Assembly (NCBI GenBank): GCA_036500225.1 | Contig: DASYCJ010000125.1 | Span: forward strand, 1 to 10,585 | From: DASUBN01 sp036500225 | GTDB lineage: Bacteria > Pseudomonadota > Gammaproteobacteria > Natronospirales > REEB76 | Direction of reading: 5' to 3' | DNA length: 10,585 nucleotides | Shown: positions 1-6,670 of the stretch, piece by piece | Position numbering within the stretch: the stretch's first letter is position 1 | Layout of the letters: the number at the start of each line of letters is the position of its first letter | The notes under the pieces: model-generated | Database searches by the model: none | Told to the model about the DNA's origin: nothing | Seen by the model: the letters and a program-made list of their open reading frames with translations, nothing else | Made by a program: the position numbers and the translations under genes

Positions 1-542
1 GCTTCCCCAAGGACGTCTCGGCCCTGACCCGCACCGCTAGCAAGTCTGGCTATGAGCCGGTGTTGCTGAACGCGGTGGAAGAGCTTAACCGCCGCCAGAA
101 AGAGACCCTGTTCCAGAAGGTACACAAACACTTCGGAGGCACCCTCAAGGGTAAGACCATCGCCCTCTGGGGCCTGGCCTTCAAACCCAACACTGATGAC
201 ATGCGCGAAGCCCCGAGCCGCGTGTTAATGGAGGCGCTCTGGAAGGAGGGTGCAAAGGTGCGCGCCTTCGATCCCGCTGCCATGCATGAAGCCAGCCGCA
301 TCTATCCATCCCAGCCTTTGCTTGAACTCTGCGAAGCGCAGATGGATTGCCTCAAGGGCGCCGACGCCCTTGTGGTCATCACCGAGTGGACCCAATTCCG
401 CAGTCCTGACTTCGATGAGATCAAGAAGCTGCTCAAGAACCCAGTGGTGTTCGATGGCCGGAATGTCTACGACCCGGCGGCCATGCGCTCCCAGGGCATG
501 ACCCACTATTCCGTGGGCCGCCCCCCGGTCAACGGTGGCTGA
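1..542 (+). CDS. ugd: UDP-glucose 6-dehydrogenase, C-terminal part (5' end outside window)
   Basis: The enzyme oxidises UDP-glucose to UDP-glucuronate with NAD+, supplying precursors for capsule, exopolysaccharide or modified LPS in the cytoplasm. The reading frame is open from the window edge and begins FPKDVSALTRTASKSG. In this family the motif is GG-S/T-C-F-P-K-D, and the two leading bases (gc) fit the end of the catalytic Cys codon, so the window opens just behind the active-site cysteine. Next come the central helix (LLNAVEELNRRQ) and the C-terminal UDP-binding domain: GKTIALWGLAFKPNTDDMR, then VRAFDPAAM, ALVVITEW and VFDGRNVYDP, all typical of the UDP-glucose/GDP-mannose dehydrogenase family. 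About 180 codons are present of a usual 440-450, so roughly 260 residues are missing upstream. A GTG at 60 is in frame but lies inside the conserved region and is not the true start. A hairpin terminator follows the TGA by about 20 nt. No partner polysaccharide genes are visible. Confidence 0.95.
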   Translation, partial: FPKDVSALTRTASKSGYEPVLLNAVEELNRRQKETLFQKVHKHFGGTLKGKTIALWGLAFKPNTDDMREAPSRVLMEALWKEGAKVRAFDPAAMHEASRIYPSQPLLELCEAQMDCLKGADALVVITEWTQFRSPDFDEIKKLLKNPVVFDGRNVYDPAAMRSQGMTHYSVGRPPVNGG

Positions 543-564
543 ACGGCGGTGATCCTCGAGATGA

Positions 565-595
565 AGAAGGGGCGCCGAAGCGCCCCTTCTCTTTT
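565..595 (+). terminator. Rho-independent terminator behind ugd
   Basis: A perfect 11-bp stem (AGAAGGGGCGC at 565-575 and GCGCCCCTTCT at 580-590) closes a CGAA tetraloop and is followed by CTTTT. It sits 22 nt behind the dehydrogenase stop codon. On the opposite strand the same stem follows the protease stop at 615 and could also slow minus-strand transcripts, but the T-run there is poor, so its main direction is probably plus. Confidence 0.85.
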
Positions 596-614
596 CACAA
601 CTGTAACCGGGCGA

Positions 615-2789
615 TCAACGTCGGCGACGCAGCCACACCAAGCCTAAGGCCAGCAGACTCAAGAGATCGAACTCGCCGCCGCCGGAAGAAGGCGTCGTCA
701 CTGCCACGGTGACGCTAGCAGTGCCAGATACGGCCTGAGCCGCACAGGTCAAGGTCACGGTATAAGTCCCGGTCTTCTTGAAAGTGACGTGAGCGGTAGC
801 TGCCTTAGCGTCTGCTATCCCCGAGTTTGAGCCGAAATTCCAGTCGTAGTTCGCGGTGCCTGCGCCGTGGGTCGAGCAGGTGCCGGTGAACGTCTGCCGC
901 TGGTCCACGGTCAGGGATGCATGATCGGCCGGAGCGGTGATAGTCACGGTCGGTGTCGGGAAGCGCCCTTCATCCAGCAAGGTCTGCAGGTCCGGCAGGC
1001 CATGGCCGAATTCTCCATTGGGCACACCACTCGGCGTGGCCGATTCCTTGAGTAGGTTGTAAGGCGACTGCCCCGGATAGCCCGAGAGCATCAGGGCCAT
1101 CAGACCCGCGATGTGGGGGGCCGCTGCCGAGGTACCGAAGAACGGCGTCTGGAACCCACCGGCACCGGTGACGTCGACGCCATCCGGCGCCACGAAATCG
1201 GGCTTCATGACATGGGTGATGGTCTGTCCGGTGGTGCCCATCTCCACCGGCCCGGTGGAGCTGAAGCTTTGCAGGCTCAAGTCGCCGGAGAAGATCGCAC
1301 CTGCGGTGGTCTCGACGGAATCCGCCAAGGCGGCGTGACCATAGATACTGCCTTCTGTGGACGGAGTCAGCTGTACCTGAGACGCCTGGTTGTCGAATAC
1401 TAGAATCTTGATGTGCGCGGATGGGTTGCCGTGGCTGTAGAACACTTCGAGATAATAGTCAGTCTGGCTGGCAGTCCAAGAATTGCCCTGCACCGGTGTC
1501 GGCCCAGGGCTCGTGGTGCTGGATGTATTGTGCTGGTTGCACTTGGTGCCGTTGCCGGTCGGGCCGATGTTGATACCCTGGTTGCACGCTACCGGGATGC
1601 CGCTTCCGGTATTGGAATCGAACACCACCACATCGTAGTCGTTTGGGTCATTCTTCTTCGTGCCGTCGTTCCAGGGGTCTGCCCACTCCACTACATAGGA
1701 CAGCGTGTCACCGGTATTGCCTTGGATGTGCAGATAAGGATTGGGGCTGCCGCTGGCGTCGAAGTTCTGGGCTTGTGTATAGAAGATGCCGTTCACGGTA
1801 GTGCTCACCGGCATAGGCGCCCAATCCCCTTGCCAGAAACCAGTACCATCGTTGCCGGCTGCAGTCACGAGGTGGATCGAGGGATTGTCCTTGGCGAAGC
1901 TCGCTACCGCGGTCATGAAGTCGTCGTCGGAGAACATCGCACCGCCCGGGAAGCCTAAGTCATCCACGATCACCTTGGGTGAGATGCTGGTCTTGAAGTC
2001 GTCCAGGCACGTGATGAAATCCATCGAGGTCTGGGGCCCGCAGAAACCCAAGCGGTCTACGCCAGGCGCCAGGTCGTAGACGATTTCCATCATGGCCGTG
2101 CCTTCATCGCCGGTACTAGCTATGGAGAAGTTGTTCTTTCCGCCTGCATCCTTGGGATCATTCCAGATGTTCTGCGGCAAGTCACCGCTCTTCTGCGAGT
2201 CGGCGATGTGCTGATCGCCGTCGGAGATCACGCCAACCGTCACACCCTTGCCCGTGACGCCGGTGGCCCTGCGGAAAGCGGAAGCGTGCAGCAGAGAATC
2301 GCCCTGAGTATCCACGGACCCCGTGGCATAGACAGGTCCTATGGCAGGCGCCCGCTTGGGCAGGGCATAGCGTGGTAGTCCGACCCGAAGGACTCCCGGC
2401 AGGTCCGCAGCCGCCGAGAGTTCCGCTGCAGGCACCCATGCCTGTATCACGCCCAAACGCTGACTGATTACGATGCCCGTTGCCCCGAGCGCAGCCAGCT
2501 GCTCTGCGTCAGGCGGCGCGCCGTCGCGGTCGAAATGCAGGTACACCTGTACCTGCCCTTGCGCATTCCAATGTGGCTCGATGATCGAGATTGTCCTATT
2601 GGCCTGGCGCAACAGCGCCGCATCTCTGAGCGGCGCCTCCTGGTGTTGCTCGGCAGCCGTCGCCGCTTCGGTCAGGCGCTTATCCAACCGCGAGGAGAGC
2701 TGGGTGGGGGTCGCAGCCTGCGCGAGCAGCGGAGAAATCAGCAACGCGGCCAGAAAAACTGGGCATGACAGGTGGGGGGATGTTTTCAT
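615..2789 (-). CDS. Secreted S8/S53-superfamily serine protease with PKD-like domain and GlyGly-CTERM-type tail
   Basis: This is a 724-residue exported protease. In order it shows a Sec signal peptide (about 1-26, ending LLAQAA), a prodomain (about 50-146, ending LPRYALPKR), a catalytic domain (about 165-605), a PKD-like beta domain (about 612-698) and a C-terminal GGG, hydrophobic stretch and RRRR (703-724). That tail matches the GlyGly-CTERM sorting signal, which rhombosortase processes for surface release or anchoring in Gammaproteobacteria. Catalytic landmarks are VGVISDGD (Asp190), DEGTAMMEI (Glu229 where classical subtilases have the His of HGT), VDDLGF (Asp276/277), AAGN (Asn313) and GTSAAAP (Ser554). 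The DEG(T/R)AM form is typical of bacterial S53-like subtilases. About 150 residues (316-470) are inserted between AAGN and GTS and look like a beta-sandwich. The ATG at 2789 lies 13 nt behind the stop of the lipoprotein gene, so the two are probably co-transcribed. The protein substrate is unknown. Confidence 0.9.
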   Translation of the reverse strand: MKTSPHLSCPVFLAALLISPLLAQAATPTQLSSRLDKRLTEAATAAEQHQEAPLRDAALLRQANRTISIIEPHWNAQGQVQVYLHFDRDGAPPDAEQLAALGATGIVISQRLGVIQAWVPAAELSAAADLPGVLRVGLPRYALPKRAPAIGPVYATGSVDTQGDSLLHASAFRRATGVTGKGVTVGVISDGDQHIADSQKSGDLPQNIWNDPKDAGGKNNFSIASTGDEGTAMMEIVYDLAPGVDRLGFCGPQTSMDFITCLDDFKTSISPKVIVDDLGFPGGAMFSDDDFMTAVASFAKDNPSIHLVTAAGNDGTGFWQGDWAPMPVSTTVNGIFYTQAQNFDASGSPNPYLHIQGNTGDTLSYVVEWADPWNDGTKKNDPNDYDVVVFDSNTGSGIPVACNQGINIGPTGNGTKCNQHNTSSTTSPGPTPVQGNSWTASQTDYYLEVFYSHGNPSAHIKILVFDNQASQVQLTPSTEGSIYGHAALADSVETTAGAIFSGDLSLQSFSSTGPVEMGTTGQTITHVMKPDFVAPDGVDVTGAGGFQTPFFGTSAAAPHIAGLMALMLSGYPGQSPYNLLKESATPSGVPNGEFGHGLPDLQTLLDEGRFPTPTVTITAPADHASLTVDQRQTFTGTCSTHGAGTANYDWNFGSNSGIADAKAATAHVTFKKTGTYTVTLTCAAQAVSGTASVTVAVTTPSSGGGEFDLLSLLALGLVWLRRRR

Positions 2790-2802
2790 GAGTGCATTTC
2801 CG

Positions 2803-3180
2803 TCAGCGAGGTACGGCGTAGCGGGGCAGGGTGATGACTTTGACGCAGCTCAGGCCTGCCAGGGGTTTGAGGGCAGCCGGTGCGATCCAGCCTTGTACGA
2901 TTGTTGTCTCTTGGTTGGTCTGTGCGCCGATGAGGCCGGCGGCTGCGAGGCGCCGCAGAGTATCTGCCCCTGTATCGGTCACATATATGTACACGAGCAA
3001 TCGACCTTGGGCATCGGTACGTGCTCGTGTGGATCCGCCGTGGCTCAGCGCTTGTGCCGCCGCCGAGACTTGGGGATCGATCTTCGCGGAGGCGGGTTGC
3101 GCAGGCTCAGCCTGGCATGCCGCCAGAAGGCCCAAGCCCAAGCACACGGATGCCAGGATTTTTCCGGGGAGGGGCAGCAT
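2803..3180 (-). CDS. Lipoprotein resembling the prodomain of the adjacent protease
   Basis: This is a 125-residue predicted lipoprotein. The N-terminus has a lysine, a hydrophobic stretch and a lipobox L19-A20-A21-C22; Gln23 at position +2 does not signal inner-membrane retention, so the outer membrane is the likely site. A low-complexity Ala/Pro linker follows (23-55). Residues 57-125 align by eye with residues 76-146 of the downstream protease: both have AQG, VY, a GA turn, LAA-G, a Q-W pair (IVQGWIAP / VIQAWVPA), and both end LPRYA(V/L)P. The match covers the protease prodomain only and stops where the catalytic part begins. I therefore infer a free-standing prodomain copy that could act as an inhibitor or folding helper for the protease encoded 13 nt downstream. 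It is not a broken protease gene, because each protein has its own signal peptide and stop. The ribosome binding site is weak. The gene may simply be annotated elsewhere as hypothetical. Confidence 0.82.
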   Translation of the reverse strand: MLPLPGKILASVCLGLGLLAACQAEPAQPASAKIDPQVSAAAQALSHGGSTRARTDAQGRLLVYIYVTDTGADTLRRLAAAGLIGAQTNQETTIVQGWIAPAALKPLAGLSCVKVITLPRYAVPR

Positions 3181-3229
3181 CAGTGGGGTCCAGGAAAACT
3201 CGAGGCAAGCCGGCCATGGCTACATCCTA

Positions 3230-3259
3230 AGTATCTTACGGTGTCCCGGACCATAACAA
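3230..3259 (-). promoter_or_regulatory. Candidate sigma70 promoter for the lipoprotein-protease unit
   Basis: Read on the minus strand, TTGTTA (3259-3254) and GATACT (3235-3230) are separated by 18 nt; each matches the consensus in four of six positions. The position, about 50 nt upstream of the lipoprotein ATG, is suitable. This is consensus matching by eye and is not strong evidence. Confidence 0.4.
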
Positions 3260-3331
3260 GTTTTACCCGCTACAGAATGCCTTTATTCCGTTCCCGATCT
3301 ACGGTTCCAAGTGGCGGCCTGTGGTCCGGGA
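3244..3331. repeat. 10-bp inverted repeat in the divergent promoter region
   Basis: TCCCGGACCA at 3244-3253 and TGGTCCGGGA at 3322-3331 are perfect inverted copies separated by 68 nt. One copy lies in the spacer of the candidate minus-strand promoter and the other just upstream of a TAAAAT box before tRNA-Ala. They could be paired operator sites or a chance GC-rich match. Confidence 0.5.
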
Positions 3332-3334
3332 TGC

Positions 3335-3340
3335 TAAAAT
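3335..3340 (+). promoter_or_regulatory. Candidate -10 box for the tRNA genes
   Basis: TAAAAT matches the -10 consensus in five of six positions and is followed by a GC-rich stretch (TGCGCCGC), like the discriminators of stringently controlled stable-RNA promoters. It ends 15 nt before tRNA-Ala. No good -35 hexamer is seen at 16-18 nt, so the call is tentative. Confidence 0.35.
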
Positions 3341-3355
3341 TGCGCCGCAAGTTTC

Positions 3356-3431
<76 letters not shown>

Positions 3432-3440
3432 ACTGCTTCC

Positions 3441-3470
3441 AAGCCGGGCCTTGTGCCCGGCTTTGTATTT
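3441..3470 (+). terminator. Hairpin terminator between the two tRNA genes
   Basis: A perfect 9-bp stem (AAGCCGGGC at 3441-3449, GCCCGGCTT at 3455-3463) has a 5-nt loop and is followed by TGTATTT. It suits a terminator for tRNA-Ala. If efficient, tRNA-Arg needs its own promoter; if leaky, the two tRNAs form one transcript. Confidence 0.7.
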
Positions 3471-3487
3471 GTCGGGAAGATTCAGAG

Positions 3488-3564
3488 GCCCCGGTAGCTC
3501 AGTTGGATAGAGCGTGTGCCTCCTAAGCGCAAGGTCGACGGTTCAACTCCGTCCCGGGGCACCA
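3488..3564 (+). tRNA. tRNA-Arg (anticodon CCT)
   Basis: This is a complete 77-nt cloverleaf. Acceptor stem GCCCCGG pairs with CCGGGGC, the D stem is GCTC/GAGC, the anticodon stem TGTGC/GCGCA holds loop CTCCTAA (anticodon CCT, reading AGG), the T stem is GACGG/CCGTC, and CCA is encoded. No hairpin terminator follows before the hydroxylase start 50 nt downstream, so the transcript may continue into that gene. Confidence 0.96.
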
Positions 3565-3613
3565 TTTAGATAGGGCTGATATCATCGGTCACTCATTAGG
3601 GAGCCGTCACCGC

Positions 3614-4453
3614 ATGCCCGTCGAACGCGTGGACTTCCCCCTTCCTCTGGAAGATTTCTATCTCGACTACCACACCCGGCGCCGGCCCGTGGTGATCCGT
3701 ACCCGGGCGCTCTCGCGGCTCGGCTGGCAGACACAGCTGTGGACAAACGAATATCTTGCCAACAAGGCCGGCTCACAGCAGGTGGTGGTGCAGAAGCGCG
3801 GCGGCGGGCGATTCAGCGCCGAGAGTTCCGCCTACATGCCGATGCAGTTCGCCGACTTCCTGCGTCAGGTGATGGTCAAGCCCGCGGGCGATGATCGCAT
3901 CTACCTGAACCTGCAGACCGACAAGGTCATCGAACCGCCGCTCCTGCAGTTGATCGGCGACTTCTCGATCCCGCCGTATTTCAAAGATCTGCCGCTGCGT
4001 TGCGTCAACTTGTGGATGGGCAACAGCGAGCAGGCCATCATCACGCCCCTGCATCATGACTTCAACGACAACCTGTACGTGGTGGTGGAAGGGCGCAAGC
4101 ATTTCACGCTGTTCCCCCCGGAGCAGGCTCCCAACCTCTATACCCGCGGGCAATTGCTGAGTGTCGAATCCAACGGCATCATCCGCTATACGACCCTCTC
4201 GGGTATGCCGCATCTATCGCAGGTGGATATCCAGGAACCGGACCATGGCCGCTTCCCGCTCTATGCAAAGGCCGAGCCGACGCGCATGGACGTGGATATC
4301 GAGGCGGGAGACATGCTGTTCCTGCCGGCGGGTTGGTTCCATCAGGTCAGTTCCAGCGGCCGGCACATCGCCGTGAGTTTCTTCGCCGTGGTCCCCGAGA
4401 ACGACGAACTCAGCCGCATGCGTCAGGTGTTGACACAGCGGCGCGGTGCTTGA
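3614..4453 (+). CDS. FIH-like cupin_8/JmjC 2-oxoglutarate- and Fe(II)-dependent hydroxylase
   Basis: This 279-residue cytoplasmic protein has the double-stranded beta-helix fold of the cupin_8/JmjC group. Key residues are visible: the iron facial triad His147-x-Asp149 (in TPLHHDFNDNLY) and His243 (in PAGWFHQV), and Lys162 in GRKHFTLFPP, 13 residues after Asp149, exactly the spacing of the 2-oxoglutarate-binding Lys in human FIH; Asn153 also matches. The family couples 2-oxoglutarate decarboxylation to hydroxylation, often of protein side chains; the substrate here is unknown. The ATG at 3614 is preceded by AGGGAG with a 10-nt gap. The stop is 3 nt from the stop of the convergent sulfotransferase gene, and no terminator lies between them. 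No promoter is clear behind tRNA-Arg, so read-through from the tRNA is possible. A protein hydroxylase next to three protein-sulfotransferase-like genes suggests, but does not prove, a common modification role. Confidence 0.88.
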   Translation: MPVERVDFPLPLEDFYLDYHTRRRPVVIRTRALSRLGWQTQLWTNEYLANKAGSQQVVVQKRGGGRFSAESSAYMPMQFADFLRQVMVKPAGDDRIYLNLQTDKVIEPPLLQLIGDFSIPPYFKDLPLRCVNLWMGNSEQAIITPLHHDFNDNLYVVVEGRKHFTLFPPEQAPNLYTRGQLLSVESNGIIRYTTLSGMPHLSQVDIQEPDHGRFPLYAKAEPTRMDVDIEAGDMLFLPAGWFHQVSSSGRHIAVSFFAVVPENDELSRMRQVLTQRRGA

Positions 4454-4456
4454 ACC

Positions 4457-6163
4457 TCAAGGCTTCTCGGGATCGATGCCCAGTGCTTTCATGAGGGGCC
4501 CAAGGTCCGCAGCGTAGCGTTTCCAGCGATGTACCGAGGTGTCGTAGAGCGGCTTGCGCACTTGCACCGAGCTTGCGGTGCTGACACCTCTGGATACGTT
4601 CTGAAAATCGAGGCAGGAAGCTTCGTATTCGAGCCCGCAGAAAGCCAGCACCCTGCGCAGTTCATGCTCAGAGTTCGCCACCATGGCCTCGTAATCCACG
4701 TCCAGGATGCGCCCGGGCGGCAACACCGTTTCCCAGTGGCGCATGAGCTGCTGGTACAGGCGGTGATATTGGCCGAGTTCCGCCAAGTCGTAGCTATAGG
4801 GCACGTCGGAACTGTACAAGCGCTGGTAGTTGCTGAGGCAGGTATCCACCGGATCACGGCGGCAATGGATGATGCTCGCTGCTGGGAACATCAGGTGGAT
4901 GAGGCCGATGAACATGAAGTTCCCCGGCAACTTGTCCGTGAAGCGCGCTGTGTTCATCTGCGCGGTGCGCGTGGCTTCGGTGTATTCCGCTATCGCCCGC
5001 CGCAGGTCCGCCGTGACCTGTTCATCGCTGCCGGGCGAGGCCTCGCCCCGTGATCCCCAAGCTATGCCCATGCTCCTGGCGATCTCCGGCATGTATGGCA
5101 ACTCGCCGCCAGCCCGCACCTGGGAATGGCCCGCGAGCATCTGCTCCAGCAAGGTGGTGCCTGAACGCGGCATCCCCAGCACGAATATCGGCGCCAGTGT
5201 CGAGGGGCTGACGGTGGCGAAGCGCCGCAGGAAGTCCTTGGTGAACAGGGCGATGATGCGACTCACACGTTCACGATCCTGGGCGATGTCGTAGTCCAGG
5301 GTCGATCTCTTCAGGTTATTGGCTTGCTGCAGGTACGGGAACGCACGTGCCGCGTCGCCGGCGTCATCGAACGATTTCGCTAAGGCGAAGCCAGCATCGA
5401 TACGCGTCTCGGCAGGCGCCTTCGGGTCTTGCAGCAGTGATTCGAGTTTCGGGACACGCGGATCGTCCACGCCGAGCGCGCCGAGGTTGGCCAGCTGGTA
5501 GTACACCGCCATGTCGGGTGCGATCTTGAGGGCGTTCTCGCAGGCTGTGCGGGCCGCATCGAGCTTGCCAAGCATAGTGAGCGCGATGGATGCGTTGAAG
5601 TGCGCAGACGATGAATTGGGATCTCGCTTCAGGGCCATGTCGTACATCACCAAGGCATCTTTCTGCCTGCCGCTCTTCAGCAGCGCATTGCCTAGGATCA
5701 CACAGGGGTTCGGCTCTTTCGGGAAGCGGCTGATGGTGCTGCGTAGCACTTCGATCGAGGAATCTATCTTGCCGCGGGTCAACAGCACGTCGGCGAAATC
5801 GAGAGCTGGCTGGACGCTATTGGAGTCGAGCAACATGGCGCGTCGTGCCGCTTCTTCAGCGGCGTCCAGGTTGCTCGTCAGGCTCGCGATCTTGCTCAAG
5901 CCGGTCCATGCCGTGGCTTCATCTTTGGGGGAGCGGGCAGCCGCCAATAGCCTGTTATAGAGGGTGCTGGCATCGACATAGCGCTTGTCAGCCACGTTCA
6001 AGGCAGCGGCGAAGCCCAGTACCTTCACGTCTTCTGGGAACTGGAGTAGCAGACGGTGTGCATGCGACATGGCGGCGACGATGTCACCGGCCTCAAAAGC
6101 ATCGATCGCTTTGTCGATGTCGGCGTTGATGACAGCTGCGGTATCAGTCATGGGCACGCTCAT
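4457..6163 (-). CDS. TPR-containing TPST-like sulfotransferase (copy 1, last gene of operon)
   Basis: A 568-residue protein without a signal peptide, so probably cytoplasmic. The N-terminal 290 residues are TPR-type helical repeats (clear units near 118-149, 150-184 and 185-217), and residues about 325-560 form a PAPS-dependent sulfotransferase domain. The 5'-phosphosulfate loop is FVLGMPRSGTTLLEQML (327-343, Arg333). Glu354 in AGGE aligns with the catalytic base of human tyrosylprotein sulfotransferase, and Lys411 in TDKLPGNF with its second catalytic residue. The 3'-phosphate site is HCRRDPVDTCLSNY with Arg436 and Ser444 eight residues apart, as in TPST. The C-terminal motif STASSVQVRKPLY also resembles the TPST tail (DQVIKP...W). 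The start ATG at 6163 is 1 nt behind the stop of the SseB-like gene, implying translational coupling; an AAGG lies about 10 nt upstream. A second ATG four codons in is possible. Substrate unknown. Confidence 0.9.
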   Translation of the reverse strand: MSVPMTDTAAVINADIDKAIDAFEAGDIVAAMSHAHRLLLQFPEDVKVLGFAAALNVADKRYVDASTLYNRLLAAARSPKDEATAWTGLSKIASLTSNLDAAEEAARRAMLLDSNSVQPALDFADVLLTRGKIDSSIEVLRSTISRFPKEPNPCVILGNALLKSGRQKDALVMYDMALKRDPNSSSAHFNASIALTMLGKLDAARTACENALKIAPDMAVYYQLANLGALGVDDPRVPKLESLLQDPKAPAETRIDAGFALAKSFDDAGDAARAFPYLQQANNLKRSTLDYDIAQDRERVSRIIALFTKDFLRRFATVSPSTLAPIFVLGMPRSGTTLLEQMLAGHSQVRAGGELPYMPEIARSMGIAWGSRGEASPGSDEQVTADLRRAIAEYTEATRTAQMNTARFTDKLPGNFMFIGLIHLMFPAASIIHCRRDPVDTCLSNYQRLYSSDVPYSYDLAELGQYHRLYQQLMRHWETVLPPGRILDVDYEAMVANSEHELRRVLAFCGLEYEASCLDFQNVSRGVSTASSVQVRKPLYDTSVHRWKRYAADLGPLMKALGIDPEKP

Positions 6164-6164
6164 A

Positions 6165-6632
6165 TTAGCGGGACCTTATAGGCGGGCTGGACGGATTGTT
6201 CGCCTGTGAACGGGCCAGTCGGACCTCGACCATCTTGCGCAGTTCGATGGTGAGTTCCGGCAGGATGCGGAAGCTCGGCTCCGAATTAGGGTTGATGCGC
6301 ACTCCCGCGGCCTTGGGCACCGCGAGCAAGGTCCACTGCGAGTCTGCTTCCACGGCATGGCGGAACTCGCCCATCGCGGGCGCGGCAGCTTCAGCTCTGG
6401 CACGGTCGGTGAATACCGCGAGCATGGCTTGCTCGAGGTTCTCTCCATCGCTCACGAATAGGAGCTTCATCTCCACGCTGGGCAAGGACCGGCCATCCCA
6501 GGGTTGGTCCAACAACACCCACACGCGGCTGGAGAGGAAATTCTCAAGAACCGCTTTGCGCCCTTCGACGCTGTCTTCAAAGGTGAGCAGGGCTTGTTCC
6601 AGGGCCGGACGGGAGGAGGGCTGCGTTGCCAT
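6165..6632 (-). CDS. Small SseB-like protein
   Basis: A 155-residue soluble protein resembling the N-terminal domain of the SseB family (enhanced serine sensitivity). Family-like features are the opening LEQALLTFEDSVEGRKAVLENFLSS (residues 11-35), the strand VWVLLD, the block MLAVFTDRARAEA (70-82) and the late GVRINPNSEPSFRILPE (110-126), which matches the usual LNPGS-x-L-x-PE pattern. E. coli SseB is longer (about 258 residues) because it has a second domain, which this protein lacks. The biochemical role of the family is poorly known, so no activity is claimed. It lies 38 nt behind one sulfotransferase gene and 1 nt before another, so it belongs to the operon. The ribosome binding site is weak. 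The tail (143-155) is rich in Asn, Pro and Ser and likely disordered. Confidence 0.72.
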   Translation of the reverse strand: MATQPSSRPALEQALLTFEDSVEGRKAVLENFLSSRVWVLLDQPWDGRSLPSVEMKLLFVSDGENLEQAMLAVFTDRARAEAAAPAMGEFRHAVEADSQWTLLAVPKAAGVRINPNSEPSFRILPELTIELRKMVEVRLARSQANNPSSPPIRSR

Positions 6633-6670
6633 GTGCTGAAATCTTTAGGTTAGGTGGATCGAAGGAGCGA

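Noticed and set aside
1413..1958. Plus-strand open frame inside the protease gene
   Set aside because: It is antisense to the catalytic domain, whose motifs are intact, and has no start signal or family features.
2790..3180. Lipoprotein and protease as one gene split by a frameshift
   Set aside because: Both have their own signal peptide and their own copy of the prodomain, so this is duplication and not a break.
3488..3564. tRNA-Arg as the attachment site of an integrated element
   Set aside because: No repeat of the tRNA 3' end, integrase or mobility gene was seen in the window.
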